From Bacteroidaceae bacterium (GTDB taxonomy: Bacteria; Bacteroidota; Bacteroidia; Bacteroidales; Bacteroidaceae): DNA of 64,000 nt. The notes under the pieces are model-generated. The model was not told the origin of the DNA. It searched no databases and was given only the letters and a program-made list of their open reading frames with translations. The position numbers were made by a program, and so were the translations under genes. Positions 36,427 to 44,120 of this stretch are shown in pieces (within the stretch, counting starts at the first letter, position 1; each line of letters begins with the position of its first letter). The stretch is from NCBI GenBank assembly GCA_017560945.1, contig JAFZDY010000037.1:1-64000 (forward strand). Direction: 5' to 3'.

Positions 36427-36503
36427 TCCGACACATCATAATGTCGGGATTCTTTTTTGTTATATCCCAAACGCCCGACATGAAGTATCTGAGCGGGTTT
36501 GGG
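36427..36503 (+). promoter_or_regulatory. greA leader attenuator-like structure
   Basis: Segment 1 (36427-36433, TCCGACA) pairs with segment 2 (36442-36449, TGTCGGGA), followed by a T-rich run TTCTTTTTT, forming an intrinsic terminator. Segment 2 can instead pair perfectly over 7 bp with segment 3 (CCCGACA, 36474-36480). Segment 3 also pairs with segment 4: CCCAAACGCCCG at 36466-36477 with CGGGTTTGGG at 36494-36503. These pairings are mutually exclusive, as in transcription attenuators. No known riboswitch aptamer or leader-peptide codon run was recognised. Confidence 0.6.
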
Positions 36504-36540
36504 GAAATACCTTAAATTGTGTAACAAATTAAAAATTACA

Positions 36541-36546
36541 GGAGGA
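36541..36546 (+). promoter_or_regulatory. Strong Shine-Dalgarno of greA
   Basis: GGAGGA six bases before the greA ATG is a near-consensus ribosome-binding site, unusual in this phylum and not seen at the other genes here. Confidence 0.6.
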
Positions 36547-36552
36547 TAAAAA

Positions 36553-37017
36553 ATGGCATACATGTCAGAAGAAGGCTATAACAAACTATTGGCCGAACTA
36601 AGAGAAATGGAAACCATACAGCGTCCCGAAATCTCACGTCAGATTGCCGAGGCACGCGATAAGGGAGACTTATCTGAAAATTCAGAGTACGATGCAGCGA
36701 AGGAAGCACAAGGTATGTTGGAAATGAAAATAAGCAACCTGAAGGCAATCATCAGCGAAGCAAAGATTATCGATACATCTAAATTGGACACCAGCACCGT
36801 ACAAATACTCTCAAAAGTAGAGATGAAAAATGTGAAAAACAATATGAAGATGGTGTACACTATCGTATCAGAAAGCGAAGCTAACTTGAAAGAAGGCAAA
36901 ATATCTGTGAACACACCCATTGCCCAAGGTTTGCTTGGTAAGAAAGTAGGTGATATAGCAGAGATTACCATTCCTCAGGGAAAGATTACATTGGAAATCG
37001 TTAACATTTCATTCTAA
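36553..37017 (+). CDS. greA: Transcription elongation factor GreA
   Basis: A 154-residue factor that binds the RNA polymerase secondary channel and stimulates cleavage of backtracked RNA. The N-terminal coiled coil contains the acidic tip region ARDKGDLSENSEYDAAKEAQ with the catalytic acidic residues D and E. The C-terminal FKBP-like domain includes VSESEANLKEGKISVNTPIA and GLLGKKVGDIAEI. The length is typical. It is preceded by an unusual leader (36403-36552) and followed 36 bases later by a HIT gene. Confidence 0.94.
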   Translation: MAYMSEEGYNKLLAELREMETIQRPEISRQIAEARDKGDLSENSEYDAAKEAQGMLEMKISNLKAIISEAKIIDTSKLDTSTVQILSKVEMKNVKNNMKMVYTIVSESEANLKEGKISVNTPIAQGLLGKKVGDIAEITIPQGKITLEIVNISF

Positions 37018-37053
37018 TTAAGCGACCAGCTGGCTACTAAAAAAAGTAATAGT

Positions 37054-37449
37054 ATGGCAACAATATTCAGTAAAATCGTAGCAGGAGAGATTCCTAGCTA
37101 TAAGGTGGCAGAAAATGACCGCTTTTATGCGTTTCTTGACATCAATCCCGTTCAAAAGGGTCATACATTGGTTATACCAAAACGAGAAGTAGACTACATT
37201 TTTGATCTTGAGGATGAAGAATTAGCCGCTATGCACCTTTTTGCTAAACAAGTGGCTGGTGCTATCCGTCGTGCTTTTCAATGTAAAAAGGTAGGTGTAG
37301 CCGTTATGGGAATGGAAGTTCCTCATGCCCACATCCACCTCATCCCTATCAATCAAGAAAAGGATATGATATTTACTAATCCTAAGCAACAACTTACTTC
37401 AGAAGAATTTGTAGCCATAGCACAAGCTATTGCAAATGAAATGAAGTAA
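37054..37449 (+). CDS. HIT-family (histidine triad) nucleotide-binding protein
   Basis: A 131-residue cytosolic protein with the histidine triad PHAHIHLIPIN near residues 90-100, an N-terminal FSKIVAGEIPSYKVAEND, and the central NPVQKGHTLVIPKREVDYI. HIT proteins hydrolyse nucleoside phosphoramidates or dinucleoside polyphosphates. It is close downstream of greA and ends at a good terminator at 37478-37520. Confidence 0.92.
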   Translation: MATIFSKIVAGEIPSYKVAENDRFYAFLDINPVQKGHTLVIPKREVDYIFDLEDEELAAMHLFAKQVAGAIRRAFQCKKVGVAVMGMEVPHAHIHLIPINQEKDMIFTNPKQQLTSEEFVAIAQAIANEMK

Positions 37450-37477
37450 TAACAATACATTATATAATATATAATAG

Positions 37478-37520
37478 AGGTGTGTTTGGTGTATATAAAC
37501 CGACACACCCCTATTTTTTT
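37478..37520 (+). terminator. Intrinsic terminator after greA-HIT
   Basis: GGTGTGT pairs with ACACACC around a loop that contains a secondary GGT/ACC pair, followed by TATTTTTTT. Confidence 0.7.
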
Positions 37521-37583
37521 ATAAAAACTCCTTATCTGATTGAAAGTAAGTTAATATACCATCCAAGTAAAGAAATTTATGCT

Positions 37584-37591
37584 TATTTTTG
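37584..37591 (+). promoter_or_regulatory. -7 promoter box for the DUF4294 gene
   Basis: TATTTTTG ends five bases before the ATG at 37596, which excludes longer upstream frames and implies a leaderless or very short leader. Confidence 0.5.
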
Positions 37592-37595
37592 CCAC

Positions 37596-38195
37596 ATGCT
37601 AGGAAAAATACGCATAATGTTGTTGATAGGATCGTTGATAACTTTAGGAGTATCAACCTTACAGGCACAGGCACAACGTACCTTTGCAAGGAGTAGTATA
37701 TACAAGGGTGATACTATACTTTGGGTAGAATTAAAGCCTGTATATGTGTACAAGCCACTGAAATTTAAAAACAAACAACAACAACAAAGTTATAATCGAT
37801 TGGTTAGAAATGTAAAAAAAACATTACCTATAGCCAAAGAAATCAAAGGAATCATCATACAAACGGCTATCATATTAGATTCCATTCCTACTGAAAAAGA
37901 ACGCAAGCAATACATCAATCAAATAGAAAAACAACTGAAGGAAACTTATACTCCACGCATGAAAAAGCTAACTCTTTCGCAAGGAAAATTACTCATAAAG
38001 TTAGTTGATAGGGAGTGTGATAAGACTTCGTATCAACTTGTAAAGTCTTTCATGGGTTCGTTCAAGGCAGCATTTTATCAAACTTTTGCTTCCATCTTTG
38101 GTGCCAGTCTTAAAAAAGAATATGATCCTGACAATGTAGAGGATGATGCTATGACTGAACGCGTCATTGTGTTGGTAGAAAACGGACAACTTTAA
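37596..38195 (+). CDS. DUF4294 family exported protein
   Basis: About 199 residues. A signal peptide (MLGKIRIMLLIGSLITLGVS, then TLQAQAQ) precedes a conserved domain recognised by KFKNKQQQQSYNRLVRNVKK and LSQGKLLIKLVDRECDKTSY, characteristic of the Bacteroidetes-restricted DUF4294 family. It is strongly basic and helical. Its function is unknown. It ends four bases before the convergent methyltransferase stop. Confidence 0.85.
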   Translation: MLGKIRIMLLIGSLITLGVSTLQAQAQRTFARSSIYKGDTILWVELKPVYVYKPLKFKNKQQQQSYNRLVRNVKKTLPIAKEIKGIIIQTAIILDSIPTEKERKQYINQIEKQLKETYTPRMKKLTLSQGKLLIKLVDRECDKTSYQLVKSFMGSFKAAFYQTFASIFGASLKKEYDPDNVEDDAMTERVIVLVENGQL

Positions 38196-38198
38196 TCT

Positions 38199-38735
38199 CT
38201 ACTTCTCTACCAACAACTTTTTCGCAAATTCCCAAATGATAATACCTGCAGTAACAGAAACATTGAGCGAATGTTTTGTACCAAATTGGGGAATTTCTAT
38301 ACACCCATCGCACATATTCACAACCTCTTGTTTAACGCCTTTCACTTCATTACCAAGGATAACGGCATATTTTCTTCCCTTTTCCAACTCCATGTGTTGC
38401 AACATAGTACTTCCCTCGCATTGTTCGATGGCCAATACAGTGTAACCTGCTTGATGCAAATGTTGTACTGCCTCACGCGTGTCCTTGTAATAAAACCACT
38501 CAACGGTGTCTTCGGCTCCTAAGGCTGTTTTATGAATCTCTGGTTGAGGCGGTGTAGCCGTGATACCGCACAAACAAATACCCTTTACACGAAAAGCATC
38601 GCTACTACGAAATACCGAACCTACATTGTGTAAACTACGTACTTCGTCCAATACTACCATTAAAGGTAACTTATCTGCCTTCTTGAATTCTTCCGCACTG
38701 ATGCGGTTCATTTCCAATATACTCAGTTTTTTCAT
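38199..38735 (-). CDS. TrmH/SpoU-family RNA 2'-O-methyltransferase
   Basis: About 178 residues of the SPOUT class, short for TrmH. Motif 1 is VVLDEVRSLHNVGSVFRSSDAF, motif 2 is AVILGNEVKGVKQEVV, and motif 3 is IEIPQFGTKHSLNVSVTAGI. These form the trefoil-knot SAM site and carry the conserved Asn, Arg and Ser. It probably methylates tRNA or rRNA ribose; the target is not predictable. ATG 38735 (MKKLSILEMNRIS) was chosen; a longer frame would run back into a promoter-like TACCTTCG. Confidence 0.87.
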   Translation of the reverse strand: MKKLSILEMNRISAEEFKKADKLPLMVVLDEVRSLHNVGSVFRSSDAFRVKGICLCGITATPPQPEIHKTALGAEDTVEWFYYKDTREAVQHLHQAGYTVLAIEQCEGSTMLQHMELEKGRKYAVILGNEVKGVKQEVVNMCDGCIEIPQFGTKHSLNVSVTAGIIIWEFAKKLLVEK

Positions 38736-38779
38736 ATCTGTCTGCGAAGGTAGTACAATTTTGAAGAAAATCAAAGAAA

Positions 38780-39180
38780 AGCAGTCAACAATTTATTTTC
38801 AACAGTTGTTAATAACTTGTGGAAATATGGTTAAAACTAGGGAGTATAAAAAGTGAATAATAAATTTGCATATTTAAGAAAACCATATATCCCAATAGAT
38901 GATATGAAATATCCAAAAATAAACCTATAAAGTTAATTATGGTGTATAAACACACTTTTCATCAGTTTTTGACCATATATATCGCATAAAGTTCTTAACT
39001 TTGCCCACAATTAACAAGGTGTGAATAAGTATACGAAAGAAAGAGAAAATATCACTCATTCTCAGTACATAAAGCAATTATTCAATCTGTTAATAACTTG
39101 GTGATAACTGATGGTAAGTATCTAATAACTTAATAGACAAAAAAAGTGATAAATAATTATCCACCTTATCAACAGCCTAT
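38780..39180. other. Candidate replication origin (oriC-like AT-rich region)
   Basis: A gene-free, very AT-rich 500-bp gap between a methyltransferase gene and nadA. It contains many 9-mers close to the DnaA box TTWTNCACA: TTATTCACA on the minus strand at 39020-39028 is exact, and TTATCCACC at 39157 and TTATCAACA at 39166 each differ at one base. TTATACACC (minus, 38941), TTATTAACA (minus, 38807 and 39088) and TTTTCAACA (38796) also differ at one base. Plus-strand genes to the left tend to have C at or above G, while mutS to the right has G clearly above C, in the lines I counted. dnaA is not in the window. Confidence 0.45.
38996..39003 (+). promoter_or_regulatory. Possible nadA promoter inside the AT-rich gap
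   Basis: TAACTTTG matches TAnnTTTG but lies 231 bases before nadA, giving a long leader through the DnaA-box-like cluster. TAAATTTG at 38861 is another match. Confidence 0.4.
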
Positions 39181-39234
39181 AATCATCAACATACATTTTT
39201 CTATTAAAAAAGAAAAAATATAAAATAATAAATT

Positions 39235-40227
39235 ATGGTGAACGAAAACTGGTTGAAGAAGGGATTTGTAGACTTATCTATAGATAAGTCATTAGACTTG
39301 AAAAAAGAGATAGATAAACTACGTCGTGAAAAGAATGCCGTCATCCTGGGGCACTACTATCAGAGTGGCGAGATTCAGGATATAGCCAACTTTGTAGGCG
39401 ATAGTTTGGCACTGGCTCAGTGGGCAGCACGTACAGATGCTGACATTATCGTGATGTGTGGAGTACATTTCATGGGAGAAACAGCCAAGGTTTTATGTCC
39501 TGATAAGAAAGTATTAGTACCCGACTTGAATGCTGGATGTTCGTTGGCCGATAGTTGTCAAGCCGATGCTTTTGCACGCTTTGTGTCCGAACACCCCGAT
39601 CATACGGTAATCTCTTACGTAAACACCACGGCTGCTGTAAAGGCAGTAACAGATGTGGTAGTTACTTCTACCAACGCTCGCCAAATAGTAGAAAGTTTCC
39701 CCCACGAGGAAAAAATTATTTTCGGACCTGATAGAAATTTAGGAAGTTATATCAATGCCGTAACGGGTCGTCAGATGCTTTTATGGGATGGTGCTTGCCA
39801 CGTTCACGAACAATTTTCTGTGAAGAAGATTATAGAGTTAAAGCAACAATATCCTGATGCTTTGGTATTGGCTCATCCTGAGTGTAAAGGAGCGGTAGTA
39901 AAGTTGGCTGATGTGGTAGGATCTACTGCTGCTTTATTGAAGCATGCGGTGCAGAGCAATAGACAAAATTTCATTGTAGCCACCGAAAGCGGTATTTTAC
40001 ACGAAATGCAGAAGCAATGTCCTGAGAAAAACTTTATACCTGCTCCACCAGAAGACAGTACTTGCGCTTGCAATGAGTGTAACTATATGCGTTTAAACAC
40101 ACTGGAAAAACTCTATAACACATTGAAGTACGAATGGCCAGCCATAGAAGTTGATAAAGAAATAGCTGAAAAAGCCGTACGTCCCATTCATCGTATGTTG
40201 GAGATTTCTGCCAAGTTAGGACTTTGA
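39235..40227 (+). CDS. nadA: Quinolinate synthase
   Basis: A 330-residue 4Fe-4S enzyme condensing iminoaspartate with dihydroxyacetone phosphate to quinolinate, the second NAD biosynthesis step. Family blocks are VILGHYYQSGEIQDIANFVG, CGVHFMGETAKVL, VPDLNAGCSLADSC with a cluster Cys, HPECKGAVV, ATESGILHEM and CACNECNYMRLNT with the C-terminal cluster Cys. The N-terminal ~30 residues are family-variable. It is followed by a strong terminator at 40248. Confidence 0.94.
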   Translation: MVNENWLKKGFVDLSIDKSLDLKKEIDKLRREKNAVILGHYYQSGEIQDIANFVGDSLALAQWAARTDADIIVMCGVHFMGETAKVLCPDKKVLVPDLNAGCSLADSCQADAFARFVSEHPDHTVISYVNTTAAVKAVTDVVVTSTNARQIVESFPHEEKIIFGPDRNLGSYINAVTGRQMLLWDGACHVHEQFSVKKIIELKQQYPDALVLAHPECKGAVVKLADVVGSTAALLKHAVQSNRQNFIVATESGILHEMQKQCPEKNFIPAPPEDSTCACNECNYMRLNTLEKLYNTLKYEWPAIEVDKEIAEKAVRPIHRMLEISAKLGL

Positions 40228-40247
40228 GAACTAAATATTTACAATAA

Positions 40248-40298
40248 GAGTGTGTGAACATATTAACCTTCTTGTAGGTTAATTACACACTTTGTTTT
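40248..40298 (+). terminator. Intrinsic terminator after nadA
   Basis: AGTGTGTG with ATTAACC pairs with GGTTAATTACACACT, with an 8-base loop and a T-rich tail. Confidence 0.75.
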
Positions 40299-40342
40299 GC
40301 AATATTATCAAAAGTTTTTCGGTTTTATATGATTTATTTAAC

Positions 40343-40350
40343 TATATTTG
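40343..40350 (+). promoter_or_regulatory. -7 promoter box for the outer-membrane barrel gene
   Basis: TATATTTG, 23 bases before ATG 40374. Confidence 0.55.
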
Positions 40351-40373
40351 CAGCGTTAAACTTCTAAAATCAA

Positions 40374-41036
40374 ATGACAATGAAAAAGATTATCAGTACT
40401 TTATTTGTGGCTGTAGCATTGATGTTTACAGGTGTTCAGTCAATTCACGCTCAGTTCAGTTGGGGTATAAAAGGTGGTTTAAACCTTCAGAAAGCAGACT
40501 TTGAAAATGCAAGGAATAATGTAAAACCTGAGAATTTCACTGGATACTTCATAGGTCCTATGGCTGAGTTTACTATCCCTGTTATAGGATTAGGTTTGGA
40601 TGGTGCATTGCTCTATTCTCAGTCAGGTTTGTCATATTCAGTAGAGGATGGTTTCGGTATTGATGAAACATTGAAGAGTCATAGTATCGAAGTACCCATC
40701 AACTTGAAGTATTCATTGGGTCTTGGTAAGTTGGCTTCAATATTCGCAGCTGCTGGTCCTCAATTTGCTTTTGCTCTTTCACAAGACGAATGGAAGAGTG
40801 ACTTGGAGAATTATAAATCAAAACCTTTCAAAAAGAGTCAGCTTAGTTTAAATCTTGGTGTAGGTGTTAAGTTGCTTGGTCACTTGCAAGCAGGTGTTGC
40901 TTACAATATACCTTTGGGTGATACTGTTGAATTCGAGGATTATGATTATGATTCTTTAGATGAATACGACGTTTTGAAAACATTGTCTACTGCTGAGAAT
41001 AAGACTTGGAAACTTCACGTAGCATATACTTTCTAA
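40374..41036 (+). CDS. Outer-membrane beta-barrel protein (PorT/OmpW-like size class)
   Basis: 220 residues: signal peptide MKKIISTLFVAVALMFTGVQ ending near SIHAQ, then FSWGIKGGLNLQKADFEN. That glycine/aromatic pattern is typical of the outer-membrane beta-barrel domain family (OMP_b-brl_2) in Bacteroidetes. Alternating strands follow (LGLDGALLYSQSGLSYSV, SIFAAAGPQFAFALSQ, LSLNLGVGVKLLGHLQAGVA), ending with the barrel-type aromatic C-terminus HVAYTF. Ligand or role unknown. ATG 40380 is an alternative start two codons on. It is followed by a terminator and the 22-bp CCCTAA array. Confidence 0.85.
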   Translation: MTMKKIISTLFVAVALMFTGVQSIHAQFSWGIKGGLNLQKADFENARNNVKPENFTGYFIGPMAEFTIPVIGLGLDGALLYSQSGLSYSVEDGFGIDETLKSHSIEVPINLKYSLGLGKLASIFAAAGPQFAFALSQDEWKSDLENYKSKPFKKSQLSLNLGVGVKLLGHLQAGVAYNIPLGDTVEFEDYDYDSLDEYDVLKTLSTAENKTWKLHVAYTF

Positions 41037-41061
41037 AAAAAAATAAGTACATAAGTTTTTT

Positions 41062-41104
41062 AAAAGTCATCGGTCTTACTTAAATGATCGGTGACTTTTT
41101 CTTT
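41062..41104 (+). terminator. Intrinsic terminator after the barrel gene
   Basis: AAAAGTCATCGG pairs with CGGTGACTTTT (one mismatch or bulge), followed by TTTTTCTTTT. Confidence 0.65.
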
Positions 41105-41111
41105 TATTTAT

Positions 41112-41264
41112 AGGTGAGTAACCCTTAACCCTAAGATGAGTAACCCTTAACCCTAAGATGAGCAACCCTTAACCCTAAGATGAGCAACCCTTAACCCTAA
41201 GATGAGCAACCCTTATCCCTAAGATGAGCAACCCTTATCCCTAAGATGAGTAATCCTTATCCTA
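41112..41264. repeat. 22-bp tandem array with CCCTAA-type units (7 copies)
   Basis: Seven head-to-tail units of exactly 22 bp starting at 41112, 41134, 41156, 41178, 41200, 41222 and 41244; unit form AGATGAGCAACCCTTAACCCTA. Variation is limited to three positions: GTAA/GCAA, TTAACCC/TTATCCC, and the first and last units. Each unit holds the small dyad CTTA-4 bases-TAAG. It lies between an outer-membrane protein gene and mutS, upstream of the mutS promoter. No coding meaning, since 22 is not a multiple of 3. Confidence 0.92.
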
Positions 41265-41373
41265 TGCTTCTTCATACTTAATGTCAGTGCTTGGGTTAAA
41301 ATAACACTCTGCAAAAAAAATATATTAGCTTATTTTTTTGTATAATCATTATCGTATATTCTCATTTTTTTCT

Positions 41374-41381
41374 TACCTTTG
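41374..41381 (+). promoter_or_regulatory. -7 promoter box for mutS
   Basis: TACCTTTG, 34 bases before the GTG start of mutS and 110 bases after the 22-bp array. Confidence 0.55.
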
Positions 41382-41415
41382 TTTCCTATTAAAGTAAAAA
41401 TTATATCTTGTAACT

Positions 41416-44031
41416 GTGGCCAAACAAAAAGCAGGGGAATTAACCCCTATGATGCAGCAATTTTATGATTTCAAGGCAAAACACCCTGATGCGGTGCTAT
41501 TGTTTCGTTGTGGTGACTTCTACGAAACCTATGGTGAAGATGCCGTAGTAGCATCGGAAATTTTGGGTATTACCTTAACTCGACGCAACAATGGTGGTCA
41601 ATCAGACGCGTTGGAAATGGCTGGATTTCCTTACCACGCATTGGATACTTACCTTCCTCGTTTGGTAAGGGCTGGTCGTCGTGTAGCCATTTGTGATCAA
41701 TTGGAAGATCCTAAGTTGACCAAGAAATTAGTAAAGCGAGGTATCACAGAATTGGTAACACCAGGTGTGGCTACACAGGATAATGTATTGAGTTACAAGG
41801 AAAACAATTTCTTGGCTGCTGTACATTGGGGAAAAGGAGTAACTGGTGTGGCTTTACTTGATATCTCGACTGGTGAATTCTTAACTGCTGAAGGTACTAC
41901 TGATTATATAGATAAATTATTAGCCGGATTTGCTCCTAAAGAAATATTGTACGAACGTGGACGAAAGGAACAATTTGAATCTGCTTTTGGTACTAAATAT
42001 TTCACTTATCAGTTAGACGATTGGGTATTTACTTCACAACAAGCACGTGAAAGGTTGACCCGTCACTTTGAGACTAAGAACTTGAAAGGATTCGGTGTGG
42101 AGCACCTTCAATGCGGAATCATTGCGGCAGGTGCCATCATGCAATACTTGGAGATGACGCAACATACGCAGATAAAACACATCACCAGTTTGCGACGCAT
42201 TGAGGAAGATCGTCACGTGAGAATGGATAAGTTCACCATCCGTAGTTTGGAGTTGATATCATCGATGAACGAGGGAGGAACTAGTCTATTGGATGTGGTA
42301 GATCGTACCATTAGCCCTATGGGAGCACGTATGTTGAAAAGGTGGATAGTATTTCCTCTAAAGGATGTAGCCCCCATTGTACAACGTCAGGAGGTAGTAG
42401 AACACTTCTTCCGTCATCCTGAAATGAGGGAAGATGTACGTACATTACTTACTCGTATAGGCGATTTAGAACGTATTATTTCTAAGGTAGCCGTAGGACG
42501 TGTAAACCCACGTGAAATGGTTCAATTGCGTGTAGCATTGGAAGCCATTGAACCTATTCGTAACCTCTGTATGGAAGAGGGAAATGATAGCCTTCGTATT
42601 TTAGGTGAACAATTGAATCCATGCCAGAGTATACGTGGACGAATTGCTCGTGAAGTGAAAAGTGACCCACCTTTGTTGATAGCCAAAGGTGGAATCATAG
42701 CCGACGGAGTGAATGCTGAATTGGACGAATTACGTCGTATTGCTTATAGTGGTAAGGAATACTTGTTGGAAATGCAACAACGCGAAGTAGAACGTACCGG
42801 TATCCAAAGTTTAAAGATAGCCTATAACAATGTATTTGGATATTATATTGAGGTACGCAATACATACAAGGAAATGGTGCCACCTGAATGGATACGTAAG
42901 CAGACATTGGTAAATGCCGAACGTTACATTACTGAAGAACTCAAGCAATACGAGGAAAAAATTTTGGGTGCGGAGGAAAAAATTTTGGCTTTGGAAAGTC
43001 GTCTTTTCCAAGAATTGGTATTGGCTGTTTCCGATTTCATACCCGCTATACAAGTGAATGCTACTGCAATAGCACAACTTGATTGCTTGTTGAGTATGGC
43101 TACTGTAGCAATGGAGAATCGCTATGTACGTCCCATCATTGAGGATAGCGATGTGTTGGATATTCGTCAGGGAAGACATCCAGTAATTGAGCGTCAGATG
43201 CCTGTAGGTGAACACTATGTAGCTAATGATGTAAAGTTGGATACTGACCAACAACAAGTTATCATCATCACAGGACCAAATATGGCGGGTAAGAGTGCTT
43301 TACTTCGTCAAACAGCACTTATCACTCTGTTGGCACAAACAGGTAGTTTTGTACCTGCCGAAAGTGCACGCATTGGATTGGTAGACAAGATATTTACTCG
43401 TGTAGGAGCAAGTGATAATATTTCAGTAGGTGAATCAACCTTTATGGTAGAGATGAACGAGGCTGCTGACATCCTTAACAATTTGTCACCGCGTAGTTTG
43501 GTATTATTCGACGAATTAGGACGAGGAACATCTACTTACGATGGTATTTCCATTGCATGGGCTATTGTGGAGCATATTCACGAGCACCCACGTGCCAAAG
43601 CACGTACTTTATTTGCCACCCACTACCATGAACTTAACGAAATGGAAACTTCGTTCTCACGTATCAAGAACTACAATGTGTCGGTGCGTGAAGTGGACGG
43701 AAAGGTTATATTTCTACGTCGTTTAGAACGTGGAGGTAGTGAGCACTCCTTTGGTATCCACGTGGCAAAATTAGCTGGAATGCCGCAAAGTATCGTGAAG
43801 CGTGCTACACAGATTTTAGGACAATTGGAAAGGGACAATCGTCAACAGGACATCAGTGTAAAACCATTGAATGAAGTAGCCACCGAGCGTGAGGGAATGC
43901 AACTTAGTTTTTTCCAATTGGATGACCCCGTTCTTTGTCAAATACGCGACGAATTGTTACACTTGGATGTAAATAGTCTGACACCCTTGGAAGCACTAAA
44001 CAAATTAGATGCTATTAAGAGATTGTTGTGA
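41416..44031 (+). CDS. mutS: DNA mismatch repair protein MutS
   Basis: An 871-residue protein that recognises mismatches and recruits MutL. The Phe-x-Glu mismatch-contact motif is present in [13 protein letters not shown] (~30-42). The ATPase domain has Walker [14 protein letters not shown], Walker [17 protein letters not shown] and the conserved [11 protein letters not shown]. The C-terminal helix-turn-helix region ends [17 protein letters not shown]. The start is GTG at 41416; ATG codons occur only at residue 12-13, which would remove conserved residues. It ends at the symmetrical hairpin 44080-44120. Confidence 0.95.
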   Translation: MAKQKAGELTPMMQQFYDFKAKHPDAVLLFRCGDFYETYGEDAVVASEILGITLTRRNNGGQSDALEMAGFPYHALDTYLPRLVRAGRRVAICDQLEDPKLTKKLVKRGITELVTPGVATQDNVLSYKENNFLAAVHWGKGVTGVALLDISTGEFLTAEGTTDYIDKLLAGFAPKEILYERGRKEQFESAFGTKYFTYQLDDWVFTSQQARERLTRHFETKNLKGFGVEHLQCGIIAAGAIMQYLEMTQHTQIKHITSLRRIEEDRHVRMDKFTIRSLELISSMNEGGTSLLDVVDRTISPMGARMLKRWIVFPLKDVAPIVQRQEVVEHFFRHPEMREDVRTLLTRIGDLERIISKVAVGRVNPREMVQLRVALEAIEPIRNLCMEEGNDSLRILGEQLNPCQSIRGRIAREVKSDPPLLIAKGGIIADGVNAELDELRRIAYSGKEYLLEMQQREVERTGIQSLKIAYNNVFGYYIEVRNTYKEMVPPEWIRKQTLVNAERYITEELKQYEEKILGAEEKILALESRLFQELVLAVSDFIPAIQVNATAIAQLDCLLSMATVAMENRYVRPIIEDSDVLDIRQGRHPVIERQMPVGEHYVANDVKLDTDQQQVIIITGPNMAGKSALLRQTALITLLAQTGSFVPAESARIGLVDKIFTRVGASDNISVGESTFMVEMNEAADILNNLSPRSLVLFDELGRGTSTYDGISIAWAIVEHIHEHPRAKARTLFATHYHELNEMETSFSRIKNYNVSVREVDGKVIFLRRLERGGSEHSFGIHVAKLAGMPQSIVKRATQILGQLERDNRQQDISVKPLNEVATEREGMQLSFFQLDDPVLCQIRDELLHLDVNSLTPLEALNKLDAIKRLL

Positions 44032-44079
44032 GTTATTATGAGTCTTTAATTTACTTATTAATAAACTTATCACATCTAT

Positions 44080-44120
44080 AACAAAGTTGTAATCTATTAT
44101 CAACGGATTACAACTTTGTT
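44080..44120. terminator. Bidirectional hairpin between mutS and the CotH gene
   Basis: A perfect 15-bp inverted repeat (44080-44094 with 44106-44120) overlaps the last codons and stop of the minus-strand CotH gene. It can serve as terminator for both convergent genes. Confidence 0.65.

Noticed and set aside
41112-41264. Telomere-like CCCTAA repeats, possible linear replicon end or eukaryotic contamination
   Set aside because: The unit is 22 bp, not 6, and the array is internal between ordinary bacterial genes with bacterial promoters and terminators.
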